Shown here in pieces: positions 34,054-43,615 of a stretch of 64,000 bases of DNA. Origin of the DNA: Hymenobacter edaphi (lineage in GTDB: Bacteria; Bacteroidota; Bacteroidia; Cytophagales; Hymenobacteraceae); contig NZ_QHKM01000004.1 in the NCBI RefSeq assembly GCF_003258365.1, positions 1 to 64,000 of the forward strand, in the 5' to 3' direction. Each line of letters begins with the position of its first letter. The first letter of the stretch is position 1. The position numbers and the translations under genes were made by a program. The notes beneath the pieces were generated by a model, which saw only the letters and a program-made list of their open reading frames with translations, did not search any database and was not told the DNA's origin.

Positions 34054-34740
34054 TTAGATGTCGTTGACGGCCGGGGCGGTGTCGCTGGTGCCGTTGGGGC
34101 CGGGCGCGGCGGGGCGCTTGGCGGCCGGGCGGGCAGTGGTGGCGCGCGAGCGGTTGGTGCGGGCTGGCGCGGCGGGTTTGGCGGCTACCGGCGCGGCGGC
34201 CGGCGTGCGGCGCGGGGCCGGGCGGCGTACCGGGCGCGGGGCGGGCGTCTCGGCGGCCGGGGCAGCCGCGGAGGTGGGGGCGGGCTGGGCACCCGGCGCA
34301 GCCGGGGCCGCGCCGTTCAGCACCTGCTCAAACAGCTGCTGGGTTTCCTGCTCCAGCCGCAGCGAGGCCGCCGCCACCACTTCCTGGATCTGCGCCTTGG
34401 TTTCCTGGCGGATGCGCTTGCTGAGCTCCTTCACCCGCTTGTTGAGTTCCTTCTGCGCCTGCTTGGCGGCGGCTTTGGCCTGCTTTTTCTGTTCCTTTTT
34501 CGATGCCGCAGGGGCCACGAAGGCCGGCAGGTCGATGCTGGAATGGGCGGAGAGCGAAGCGGCTTTTTCCTGGGCTTTGGTGGCTTTGCGCTCGGCCTTG
34601 GCAGCCTTTTCCAGGGCTTTTTCTTCGGCTTTGGCGGCCTTGCGCTCCACTTTGCGGAGGGCTTTCTTGTCTTTCTGCAGCGGCGCGGCGTCGGCGCCGG
34701 ATTGAGCAAGGGATGAGTCGGAGAGGGTAGGGGCGGCCAT
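34054..34740 (-). CDS. Lys/Ala-rich basic protein, histone H1-like tail
   Basis: This 228-residue protein begins with a Lys/Ala/Glu coiled coil (DKKALRKVERKAAKAEEKAL and later ELNKRVKELSKRIRQETKAQ) and ends with a Pro/Ala/Arg-rich tail (PARTNRSRATTARPAAKRPA) resembling Hc1/H1-like chromatin tails. The first part could pack as a helical rod. I would expect a DNA- or RNA-binding or envelope-spacer role, but there is no defined family. The start at 34740 fits; the upstream in-frame extension would overlap the intergenic region. Confidence 0.65.
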   Translation of the reverse strand: MAAPTLSDSSLAQSGADAAPLQKDKKALRKVERKAAKAEEKALEKAAKAERKATKAQEKAASLSAHSSIDLPAFVAPAASKKEQKKQAKAAAKQAQKELNKRVKELSKRIRQETKAQIQEVVAAASLRLEQETQQLFEQVLNGAAPAAPGAQPAPTSAAAPAAETPAPRPVRRPAPRRTPAAAPVAAKPAAPARTNRSRATTARPAAKRPAAPGPNGTSDTAPAVNDI

Positions 34741-34957
34741 GGGAGGACGGGGGTTAGCTCGGTGTGGGTACTTGGACGCGCAAATCAAGGTAATTGTTAT
34801 CAATTCGTTATGTTAAGTTTTTTGCACTTCGGCCGCCGCTCCTAACGCGCTGAACGCCGCAACTGTAGCCCAATCGTCCTTTCTTTGCGCTTTCAAATTT
34901 GAATTTGCCCGGCTGCCAACCCAACCCCGCGGCGGCCCGCGCTGTTTTCCTCTCCCG

Positions 34958-37003
34958 ATGCAAACTGTTCCCCAACGTTATACCGTCACGGCGGCGCTGC
35001 CCTACGCCAACGGCCCGGTCCACATCGGCCACTTGGCCGGCGTGTACCTGCCCGCCGATATCTACGTGCGCTACCAGCGCGCCCAGGGCCGCGACGTGAA
35101 GTTTATCTGCGGCTCCGACGAGCACGGCGTGCCCATCACCATCCGCGCCCAGAAGGAAGGCGTCACCCCGCAGCAGGTGGTTGATAAGTACCACGCCATC
35201 ATCCGCGACTCGTTCCGGGACTTCGGCGTGTCGTTCGACATCTACTCGCGCACTTCCAACGAAACGCACCGCCAGACGGCCTCCGACTTCTTTCGCAAGC
35301 TGTACGAGGCCGGGCAGTTCACCGAGCAGGTGTCGCAGCAGTACTACGACGAGGAAGCCCAGCAATTCCTGGCCGACCGCTACATCGTGGGCACCTGCCC
35401 CACCTGCGGCAACGAAAACGCCTACGGCGACCAGTGTGAGCGGTGCGGCTCTTCCCTGAGCCCCACCGACCTGATTTCGCCGCGCTCCATGCTTTCGGGC
35501 AACCAGCCGGTGCTGCGCGAAACCAAGCACTGGTACCTTCCGCTCGACCAGTACGAGCCCTGGCTGCGCGAGTGGATTGTGGAAGGCCACAAGCAGGACT
35601 GGAAAACCAACGTCTACGGCCAGTGCAAATCCTGGATCGACCAGGGGCTGCACCCCCGCGCCGTGACCCGCGACCTGGACTGGGGCGTGCCGGTGCCCGT
35701 CGAGGGCGCCGACGGCAAGGTGCTCTACGTATGGTTCGATGCGCCCATCGGCTACATCTCGGCCACCAAGGACCTCTTGCCCGACGGCGAGTGGCAGAAG
35801 TACTGGCAGGACCCGGGCACCAAGCTGCTGCACTTCATCGGCAAGGACAACATCGTGTTCCACTGCATCATCTTCCCCGCGATGCTCAAGGCCCACGGCG
35901 ACTTTATCCTGCCCGACAACGTGCCCGCCAACGAATTCCTGAACCTGGAAGGCGACAAGATTTCGACCTCCCGCAACTGGGCCGTGTGGCTGCACGAGTA
36001 CCTGCAGGACTTCCCCGGCAAGGCCGACGTGCTGCGCTACGTGCTCTGCGCCAACGCCCCCGAAACCAAGGACAACGACTTCACCTGGAAGGACTTCCAG
36101 GCGCGGAATAACAACGAGCTGGTCGCCAACCTCGGCAACTTCGTCAACCGCGCCGTGGTGCTGACCCACAAGTTCTTCGGGGGCCAGGTACCTGCCGCCG
36201 CCGAGCTGACCGCCGCCGACCAGGACGTTTACGCCCAGCTGGCTGAGTTTCCGCAGCGCGTCGGGGACCTGATCGAGAATTACCGCTTCCGCGACGCGCT
36301 CAACGAGCTGATGAACCTCACGCGCCTGGGCAACAAGTACCTGGCCGACATGGAGCCCTGGAAGCTCATCAAAACCGACGAGGCCCGCACCGGCACGGTC
36401 TTGCACGTGGCCCTGCAGCTGGCCGCCAGCCTCGTCACCTTGATGGAGCCCTTCCTGCCCGCCGCCTCCGCCAACCTGGGCCGGATGCTGAGCGTGGAGA
36501 AAACCGCCTGGACGGCCGCCGGCCACGCGGGCGCCCTGCCCGCCGGCCACCAGCTCGGCGAGGCCTTCCTGCTCTTCGACAAAATCGAGGACCAGACGGT
36601 GGAAGCTCAGGTGCAGAAGCTGCTCGACACCAAGCTGGCCAACCAGCTGGCCAACGCGCCCGTGCTGGCCGCCAAGGACAACGTGTCGTTCGAGGACTTC
36701 GGCCGCATGGACCTGCGCATCGGCACCATCCTCGCGGCCGAGAAAGTAGCCAAGACCAAAAAGCTCCTGAAACTCACCGTGGATACCGGCCTCGACAAGC
36801 GTACCATCGTGTCGGGCATTGCCGAGCACTTCACGCCCGAGCAGCTTGTAGGCCAGCAGGCGCTGGTGCTGCTGAACCTTGCCCCGCGCGAAATCAAGGG
36901 CATCGAAAGCCAGGGCATGCTGCTGCTGGCCGAAAACGCCGACGGCAAGCTCAGCCTGATGCAGCCCGGCCAGCCCGTACGCCCCGGTTCGTTCGTCGCG
37001 TAG
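34958..37003 (+). CDS. metG: Methionyl-tRNA synthetase with C-terminal tRNA-binding domain
   Basis: This 681-residue class I synthetase has the HIGH-type motif ([12 protein letters not shown]), a zinc knuckle with Cys-x2-Cys pairs ([18 protein letters not shown]), the KMSKS-type segment as KISTSRNWA, and a C-terminal EMAP-II/Arc1p-like tRNA-binding domain ([20 protein letters not shown]). Length is normal for the form with the extra domain. It makes Met-tRNA for initiation and elongation. A near-consensus box (TTTCTTTG) lies about 75 bases ahead of the start. A hairpin follows at 37084. Confidence 0.97.
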   Translation: MQTVPQRYTVTAALPYANGPVHIGHLAGVYLPADIYVRYQRAQGRDVKFICGSDEHGVPITIRAQKEGVTPQQVVDKYHAIIRDSFRDFGVSFDIYSRTSNETHRQTASDFFRKLYEAGQFTEQVSQQYYDEEAQQFLADRYIVGTCPTCGNENAYGDQCERCGSSLSPTDLISPRSMLSGNQPVLRETKHWYLPLDQYEPWLREWIVEGHKQDWKTNVYGQCKSWIDQGLHPRAVTRDLDWGVPVPVEGADGKVLYVWFDAPIGYISATKDLLPDGEWQKYWQDPGTKLLHFIGKDNIVFHCIIFPAMLKAHGDFILPDNVPANEFLNLEGDKISTSRNWAVWLHEYLQDFPGKADVLRYVLCANAPETKDNDFTWKDFQARNNNELVANLGNFVNRAVVLTHKFFGGQVPAAAELTAADQDVYAQLAEFPQRVGDLIENYRFRDALNELMNLTRLGNKYLADMEPWKLIKTDEARTGTVLHVALQLAASLVTLMEPFLPAASANLGRMLSVEKTAWTAAGHAGALPAGHQLGEAFLLFDKIEDQTVEAQVQKLLDTKLANQLANAPVLAAKDNVSFEDFGRMDLRIGTILAAEKVAKTKKLLKLTVDTGLDKRTIVSGIAEHFTPEQLVGQQALVLLNLAPREIKGIESQGMLLLAENADGKLSLMQPGQPVRPGSFVA

Positions 37004-37083
37004 AGGAAGATTCGGCCCGCCGTTGTTGCAAGCGAAGCAATAGGTCCTAGACAATGTGACGCCGACCGAATACTTCCCAACTA

Positions 37084-37135
37084 AAAACGACACCGCCCGA
37101 AACCTCAGATGCAGGGTTTCGGGCGGTGTCGTTTT
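37084..37135. terminator. Bidirectional terminator between metG and pth
   Basis: Perfect 21-base arms at 37084-37104 and 37115-37135, with AAAA at one end and TTTT at the other, in the gap between the two convergent genes. Confidence 0.85.
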
Positions 37136-37212
37136 CGGTTACTGCAAATGGGGCCGTCGTGCCGCCAGAGGAACGACGGCTGCGCTTCGCTCGCAATGCG
37201 GGGTGAGCCGGC

Positions 37213-37779
37213 TTACTTCACGTTCACCACGTTCATGGCCCGCTCGATGCCCAGCGTGCCGAAGGCCAGCACGGCGTCGGCGGCTTTTTCCAGGCGCAGC
37301 GGCAGGTCAATCAGCTCGTCGGCCGAGAAGGGGCTGAGCACGTAATCCACCTGCCGGCCCTTCGAGAAGCTGGAGTCGATGCCGAAGCGCAGGCGGGCGT
37401 ACTCGTCGCTGCCCAGCGTTTCCTGGATGTGCTTCAGGCCGTTTTGCCCGCCGGCCGAGCCTTTCCCTTTCAGCCGCAGCTTGCCGAAGGGCAGGGCCAA
37501 ATCGTCGGTTACCACCAGCAGCTGCTCCTTTTCCAGCTTCAGGGTGCTGAGCCAGTGCGCGGCGGCCTTGCCGCTCAGGTTCATGTAGGTGGTGGGCTTC
37601 ACCAGCACGAAGGTTTTGCCCTTGTGCTTGATTTCGGTGGTGAAAGCATGCCGGCCCAGCGCCCAGGGCGCCGCCTCAAACTTGCGGGCCAGGTAGTCGC
37701 CCACCATAAAGCCCACGTTGTGCCGCGTATCAGCGTACTCCGGCCCGATGTTGCCCAGGCAGAGGATCAGAAACTTCAT
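37213..37779 (-). CDS. pth: Peptidyl-tRNA hydrolase
   Basis: This 188-residue enzyme releases tRNA from drop-off peptidyl-tRNA. It has the signature LGNIGPEYADTRHNVGFMVGD (with catalytic His20), the Asn in KPTTYMNLSGKA, and the catalytic Asp in VVTDDLALPFG. The start at 37779 is right after repeat D. The rplY gene is upstream on the same strand; Pth and L25 are often neighbours in bacteria, and here repeat D separates them. Confidence 0.96.
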   Translation of the reverse strand: MKFLILCLGNIGPEYADTRHNVGFMVGDYLARKFEAAPWALGRHAFTTEIKHKGKTFVLVKPTTYMNLSGKAAAHWLSTLKLEKEQLLVVTDDLALPFGKLRLKGKGSAGGQNGLKHIQETLGSDEYARLRFGIDSSFSKGRQVDYVLSPFSADELIDLPLRLEKAADAVLAFGTLGIERAMNVVNVK

Positions 37780-37784
37780 AGACC

Positions 37785-37996
37785 ACGGATTCGACGGATT
37801 TTTCGGATTCCACGGATTTCGTGGCCGATTCCTCAGGCAACGTCGCCCATCCGTCTGGTTTAGGATGGTAAAATTATTCAAACAAGCACGAAAAAAGCCG
37901 CTCTGCGGACAGAGCGGCTTTTTCTGACGTGGGAATCGTTCGGAAAATCGAATCGTTCACAGAATCCGTGGAATCCGAAAAATCCGTCGAATCCGT
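37785..37996. repeat. Word-type inverted repeat D (ACGGATT words)
   Basis: Perfect 34-base arms at 37785-37818 and 37963-37996 iterate words such as ACGGATTCGACGGATT. Between the arms (about 145 bases) lies a terminator-like hairpin at 37891-37923. The left arm starts five bases before the pth start codon and the right arm ends five bases before the rplY stop, so the element is exactly the gap. Confidence 0.92.
37891..37923 (-). terminator. Rho-independent terminator after rplY
   Basis: AAAAAAGCCGCTCT, loop GCGGAC, AGAGCGGCTTTTTT; about 14-base arms. Inside repeat D, downstream of rplY on the minus strand. Confidence 0.85.
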
Positions 37997-38001
37997 AGTC
38001 C

Positions 38002-38574
38002 TTATTTCTCGGCTTGCATCTGGCCTTTGAGGGCACGCGGGATGGCAACCGTAGCAATGGGAGCCAGCTGGTTGGTCAGGATCTTGTAGTCGGTGGTTTC
38101 CACCTTGCTTACTTTGATCGACTTGCCCAGGCCCAGGTCCGAGATGTCCACCTTCACGTAGTCAGGCAGGTTCTCGGGCAGCGCCTGCACCTTCAGCTTG
38201 CGCAGTTTCGACACCAGTTTGCCACCGGCCAGTACGCCCGGCGAAACGCCCACGAACTGAATCGGAATGTCCATTTTCACCTCTTTGCCCTCCTGCAGCT
38301 GCAGGAAGTCCACGTGCAGCAGCATCTCGTTCACGGGGTGGAACTGCGCGTCTTGCACGATGGCGCGGTAGGTGTCGCCCTCCACGTTCAGGTCCACGAT
38401 GTGCACCTCCGGGGTGTACAGCAGCTCGCGGAACAGGATGGCGGGCACGTAGAAGTGAATTTGCTCGCTGCCACCGTACATCACGCACGGTACATACGAC
38501 TCCAGGCGCAGGCGCTTGGCTTCCTTCTTGCCGAGATTCGCTCTTTTAAACCCTACAATCTCCAGGCTTTTCAT
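38002..38574 (-). CDS. rplY: 50S ribosomal protein L25/CTC
   Basis: This 190-residue protein is the long (CTC-type) L25: the N-terminal 5S-rRNA-binding L25 domain (KSLEIVGFKRANLGKKEAKR, FYVPAILFRELLYTP) is followed by the TL5/CTC beta domain (DFLQLQEGKEVKMDIPIQFV, KVQALPENLPDYVKVDISDL). It binds 5S rRNA in the large subunit. The start at 38574 is four bases inside the next upstream small gene. A TACCTTTG box on the minus strand is at 38659-38666, 85 bases before the start. Confidence 0.96.
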   Translation of the reverse strand: MKSLEIVGFKRANLGKKEAKRLRLESYVPCVMYGGSEQIHFYVPAILFRELLYTPEVHIVDLNVEGDTYRAIVQDAQFHPVNEMLLHVDFLQLQEGKEVKMDIPIQFVGVSPGVLAGGKLVSKLRKLKVQALPENLPDYVKVDISDLGLGKSIKVSKVETTDYKILTNQLAPIATVAIPRALKGQMQAEK

Positions 38575-38939
38575 AAACTGGTGTTTGAAAAAGTGTGGCC
38601 TCTGGTAAAGACCTTGAAATGAAATCGTTCCACCCGGCTGGTAAGGCCGAAGGGGCCGCAAAGGTACGCGGAGAAATCGGGATTAAAAAGCAGCCCAAAC
38701 AAAGCACCTCCACCACCCCGGCGGCGCTCCTCGTCGGCAGGCGTATCGGGCCCGCCCAACGAGAGTATCATCAGCAGCGCCAGAAGTAGGAAAAGGGCAA
38801 CGCCAAGGCCAATCAAAGACAGGAGCAGCCGCAAGAAGCCCTGCCCGAACGAACGAGCGGCAAACACCCAGTTCAGCCCGACGCATAACGCCAAAAACAG
38901 GACCCCGGCAATGGCTAACACGATGTACGGTTCAGTCAT
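38571..38939 (-). CDS. Small membrane protein, overlapping rplY start
   Basis: This 122-residue ORF has two hydrophobic helices (EPYIVLAIAGVLFLALCVGL and SLIGLGVALFLLLALLMILS), an Arg/Gly linker and a C-terminal half with no pattern (SRVERFHFKVFTRGHTFSNT). Its stop overlaps the rplY start by 4 bases. Its C-terminal half contains the rplY promoter box and leader, so the true protein may be shorter, or the ORF may be spurious. Composition of the helices looks real. Unknown function. Confidence 0.5.
   Translation of the reverse strand: MTEPYIVLAIAGVLFLALCVGLNWVFAARSFGQGFLRLLLSLIGLGVALFLLLALLMILSLGGPDTPADEERRRGGGGALFGLLFNPDFSAYLCGPFGLTSRVERFHFKVFTRGHTFSNTSL
38659..38666 (-). promoter_or_regulatory. 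-7 box TACCTTTG for rplY
   Basis: Exact TAnnTTTG on the minus strand, 85 bases before the rplY start codon. It sits inside the small membrane-protein ORF. Confidence 0.6.
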
Positions 38940-38976
38940 GCCGGGGCCCGATGGAGGGACAATAGCTACGCTAACT

Positions 38977-39906
38977 CTATATAAAGAGCGAGCTGATCGA
39001 CTCGTGCGACACCACGTTATGGATGGCGCGGGCGAAGAGGTCGGCCACGGAAATCACCTTGATCTTCGCGTTTTCCTCGCGCAGCGGAATGGTGTCGGTC
39101 GTAATCAATTCTTCCAGCGCCGAGTTGCGGATTCGCTCGTGGGCGGGGCCGCTGAGCACGGGGTGGGTGATGACGGCGCGCACCGAGGCCGCGCCGCGCT
39201 CCAGCAGCAGGTCGGCGGCCTTGCAGATGGTGCCGGCCGTGTCCACGATGTCGTCGACCAGGACCACGTTCATGCCCGTCACGTCGCCGATGACCTGCAT
39301 GGAGGCAATTTCGTTGGCCCGCAGGCGCATTTTGTCGCAGACCACGATTTCGGCCCCGAACTTCTTGGCGAAGGCCCGGGTGCGCACCACGCCGCCCACG
39401 TCGGGCGAGGCGAAGATGAGGTTGTCGAGGTTGAGCGAGCGGATGTAGGGCGCCGTGATGGTCGAGCCGTCGAGGTGGTCCACCGGAATGTCGAAGAAGC
39501 CCTGAATCTGGCCGGCGTGCAGGTCGCAGGTCATCAGGCGGTCGGTGCCCACGCTCTGGATGAACTCGGCCACCACCTTGGCCCCGATGCTCACGCGGGG
39601 CTTGTCCTTGCGGTCCTGCCGGGCGTAGCCGAAGTAGGGCATCACCACCGTCACGTGCTTGGCCGAGGCGCGCTTGGCCGCGTCCACCATCAGCATCAGC
39701 TCCATCAGGTTGTCGGCCGGCGGGAAGGTGCTCTGGATCAGAAACACCTCGCAGCCACGCACGCTCTCGTTGAAGCTCGGGCCGATTTCGGAGTCGGCGA
39801 AGCGCTGGATGGTAAGGTCGCCGAGGGGCTGGCCGTAGGCGGCGGCAATTTTTTCGGCCACGTCGCGCGACGTGGTACCGGAGAAGATTTTGACCTGCGA
39901 GGACAT
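38977..39906 (-). CDS. prs: Ribose-phosphate pyrophosphokinase
   Basis: This 309-residue enzyme makes PRPP from ribose-5-phosphate and ATP for purine, pyrimidine, His and Trp synthesis. It has FSGTTSRDVAEKIA, the ATP loop DAAKRASAKHVTVVMPYFGY, the metal-binding DLHAGQIQGFFDIPVDHL, and the PRPP signature VVLVDDIVDTAGTI. Length is normal. The start at 39906 (MSSQVKIFSG) is preferred. A near-consensus TACCTTGC lies upstream. The preceding gene on the plus side is tRNA-Gln on the minus strand. Confidence 0.97.
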   Translation of the reverse strand: MSSQVKIFSGTTSRDVAEKIAAAYGQPLGDLTIQRFADSEIGPSFNESVRGCEVFLIQSTFPPADNLMELMLMVDAAKRASAKHVTVVMPYFGYARQDRKDKPRVSIGAKVVAEFIQSVGTDRLMTCDLHAGQIQGFFDIPVDHLDGSTITAPYIRSLNLDNLIFASPDVGGVVRTRAFAKKFGAEIVVCDKMRLRANEIASMQVIGDVTGMNVVLVDDIVDTAGTICKAADLLLERGAASVRAVITHPVLSGPAHERIRNSALEELITTDTIPLREENAKIKVISVADLFARAIHNVVSHESISSLFI

Positions 39907-40051
39907 GATGAGAAAGGGGGACTGAGTGAGCGAAGCAAGAAGCCGGCAGCCGCAAGGTAGGGGATGCACGCGCTAGAGGCTTGGTTCGCAGGCCACTCGG
40001 GCCCCGGACCACCGCTAGCGCGTGGGCCGACCCGCCGAAACCGGAAAAAGC

Positions 40052-40094
40052 AAAAGGCGCCGACTCCGCTCCGAAGAGGGGGCCAGCGCCTTTT
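40052..40094 (-). terminator. Terminator after tRNA-Gln
   Basis: AAAAGGCGC (40052-40060) pairs with GCGCCTTTT (40086-40094); minus-strand T tract follows at about 40044. It lies a few bases downstream of the tRNA on the minus strand. Confidence 0.7.
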
Positions 40095-40097
40095 TGG

Positions 40098-40170
40098 TTG
40101 TCCGACCAGGGCTCGAACCTGGACTTTCTTGAATCAAAATCAAGCGTGTTGCCAGTTACACCATCGGACA
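40098..40170 (-). tRNA. tRNA-Gln (anticodon UUG)
   Basis: Read on the minus strand it starts TGTCCGATGGTGTAACTGGC and ends with AGTCCAGGTTCGAGCCCTGG plus TCGGACAA. Acceptor stem TGTCCGA/TCGGACA pairs fully; the anticodon stem is CTTGA/TCAAG around the loop TTTTGAT, giving anticodon UUG (reads CAA, Gln). The T arm has GGTTCGAG. The discriminator base is A and CCA is not encoded. It has its own terminator. Confidence 0.95.
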
Positions 40171-40352
40171 ATTTCCCGCTCGGTTACCAGTGGTTGTGCC
40201 GTTTGGGTTTGCAAATGTAGGTAGGTTTTTGCTGCCTCCAAATTTCCGCCGAAAAAAAATTTCCACGAAACCCCCTCAGGACGCTCCAAACGGGCCTTTT
40301 TCCGGTGAGTGTCAGCGAGAAAAGTTTCTGCACTTTTTCGGCGGCGGGGCCG

Positions 40353-40384
40353 TTTGTTCGGGCGCTGATTGGTCCGTACTTTTG
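40353..40384 (+). promoter_or_regulatory. Consensus Bacteroidota promoter of atpD
   Basis: TTTG at 40353-40356, 20 bases, TACTTTTG at 40377-40384: both boxes exact and with consensus spacing, 41 bases ahead of the atpD start codon. The best promoter in this half of the window. Confidence 0.85.
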
Positions 40385-40416
40385 CGGCCTGAAACTGCTC
40401 TCATTCTCCCATATAA

Positions 40417-41931
<1,515 letters not shown>

Positions 41932-41936
41932 TTTTT

Positions 41937-42024
41937 TAGTTGACAGTTGACAGTTGTCGGTTGTCAGTTCGAATGCAAAATCGGATTGGCACTGACAACT
42001 GACAACTAAAAACTGACAACTGAC
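41937..42024. repeat. Word-type inverted repeat E (TTGACAG words) within atpDC
   Basis: The left arm at 41938-41970 iterates TTGACAGTTGACAGTTG; the right arm at 41991-42024 iterates ACTGACAACTGACAAC. The loop is about 20 bases. The left arm starts 6 bases after the atpD stop codon and the right arm ends exactly at the atpC start codon. Confidence 0.92.
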
Positions 42025-42270
42025 ATGCGTTTAGAAATCATCACGCCGGACCGGAAGGTGTTCGAGGGGGAAGTTTCCTCGGCCGTGTTTCCGGGCGCTG
42101 CCGGCCAGTTTGAAGTGCTCAACAACCACGCGCCGATGATTGCCGCCCTGCAGGCCGGCGAGCTGCGCGTGACCAGCGCCACCGGCCGCGAGTCGTTCCA
42201 GGTGAGCGGCGGCGTGGTGGAAGTGCTGCGCAACAACGTGACGGTACTGGCCGAGTCGGTGCTGGCTTAG
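42025..42270 (+). CDS. atpC: ATP synthase F1 subunit epsilon, short form
   Basis: This 81-residue protein has only the N-terminal beta-sandwich domain (RLEIITPDRKVFEGEVSSAV, PGAAGQFEVLNNHAPMIAAL). The C-terminal helical domain present in E. coli epsilon (about 138 residues) is absent, as is common in Bacteroidota. It forms the central stalk with gamma. Because the inhibitory helices are missing, it cannot inhibit the ATPase the way E. coli epsilon does. No Shine-Dalgarno sequence: repeat E occupies that position. Confidence 0.95.
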   Translation: MRLEIITPDRKVFEGEVSSAVFPGAAGQFEVLNNHAPMIAALQAGELRVTSATGRESFQVSGGVVEVLRNNVTVLAESVLA

Positions 42271-42294
42271 GTCGGCCCGTCGTAGCCCAAAGCG

Positions 42295-42333
42295 AAAAAA
42301 GCCGCTCCTGCCACCGCAGGAGCGGCTTTTTTT
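42295..42333 (+). terminator. Terminator after atpC
   Basis: AAAAAAGCCGCTCCTG, loop, CAGGAGCGGCTTTTTTT; strong stem and T run, 25 bases after the stop. Confidence 0.9.
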
Positions 42334-42394
42334 GTGCCCAAGCGCAGCAAGCAGCGCCGTTGTCGTATTGTTGCGGCGGATAACCGCCCCTGTC

Positions 42395-43489
42395 ATGCCG
42401 CCCATCGACCCGCTCAACGCCATCGAAAACATCTACACGCCCCGGCAGCGGCACGTGCTGCTGGTTGCGTCCATCCTCGGGCTGGCCGGGCTGATGGTGT
42501 TCGGGCTGGCGCAGTACCTCACGGCGTTTCTGGCGGCGGGCATTCTGTTCGTGGTGTTCCGGCCCATCTGGGTGGCGCTGGTGCACCGGCGCCGCTGGAA
42601 CCGCCGGCTGGTGACCATCGGCATCCTGGTGCTGACGGTGGTCGTGCTCGTCATTCCGTTTTACGCGCTCAGCTCCCTGCTCGTCAACCGGCTGGTGGCC
42701 TTCGTGCGCAACCCCGACCAGATTCTGCAGGTGCTGCACAAGCTGGAGCAGGCCACCGGCATCAAGATAACCGAGCAGCAGAACGTGCGCCAGCTGCTGC
42801 AGCAGGGCACCAGCGTGGTGAGCCGCTGGCTGACCACGCTGGCCAGCAGCGCCCTGAACGTGCTGGTGGTGGTGGGCCTGATGCTTTTCACGATGTACTA
42901 CCTGTTTATGCAGGAAACGTACTTCCTGATCGGGCTGCGGCGCTACCTGCCGTTCCGCAGCGAAACGATGAACGAGCTGGGTGATTCGCTCAAGAACAAC
43001 GTCAACGCCAACGTGCTGGGCCAGGCGCTGGTGGCCCTGGTGCAGGGCATCCTGACGGGCCTGACCTTGTGGCTTTTTCAGGTCCCCGACCCGCTGTTTT
43101 GGGGCGTGGTGGCGTTTTTTATGGCGTTTTTGCCGGTGCTGGGCACCCCGCTGGTGTGGGGGCCGGCGGCGCTGTACCAGTTTTCGCAGGGGCACAAGGG
43201 CGCGGCCATTGGCATTCTGCTGGTGGGCGTCATCGTCATCATCAACGTCGACAACCTGCTGCGCATTCTGCTGGCCAAGCGCATGGGCAACATTCACCCG
43301 CTGGTGACGCTGGTGGGGCTGGTGCTCGGGGTGGAAATCTTCGGCATCATCGGGCTGGTGGTGGGGCCGCTGCTGGTGTCGTATTTCCTGGTGCTGATGG
43401 AGGTGTTTCGGCGCGAAAACCGGGCGGCGCAGAAAAAGAAGCACCAGACGCCGCCGGACGGCAGCGGCGCCCCGGTCAGTAGTGGGTAA
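42395..43489 (+). CDS. AI-2E/PerM-family membrane transporter
   Basis: This 364-residue protein has about eight membrane helices, including the family motifs QALVALVQGILTGLTLWLFQ, FWGVVAFFMAFLPVLGTPLV and LLVGVIVIINVDNLLRILLA, then VGLVLGVEIFGIIGLVVGPL. It belongs to the AI-2 exporter/PerM family of putative permeases of unknown substrate. Start at 42395 is right after the atpC terminator region. The C-terminus is short and basic. Homologues in Bacteroidota are sometimes considered autotransporter or exporter components; I give no substrate. Confidence 0.88.
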   Translation: MPPIDPLNAIENIYTPRQRHVLLVASILGLAGLMVFGLAQYLTAFLAAGILFVVFRPIWVALVHRRRWNRRLVTIGILVLTVVVLVIPFYALSSLLVNRLVAFVRNPDQILQVLHKLEQATGIKITEQQNVRQLLQQGTSVVSRWLTTLASSALNVLVVVGLMLFTMYYLFMQETYFLIGLRRYLPFRSETMNELGDSLKNNVNANVLGQALVALVQGILTGLTLWLFQVPDPLFWGVVAFFMAFLPVLGTPLVWGPAALYQFSQGHKGAAIGILLVGVIVIINVDNLLRILLAKRMGNIHPLVTLVGLVLGVEIFGIIGLVVGPLLVSYFLVLMEVFRRENRAAQKKKHQTPPDGSGAPVSSG

Positions 43490-43615
43490 GCGCCGGGCCA
43501 GCGGCGGAAGGCGAGGCCGGAAAAGCGCGGCGCCGGCCGTAGCTTGCGGCACGACAGGCGCCGATGCAACGCGCCGCGCCGGCCCGGTGCCTTTGCCCGT
43601 CAACTTCCCGCCCCG

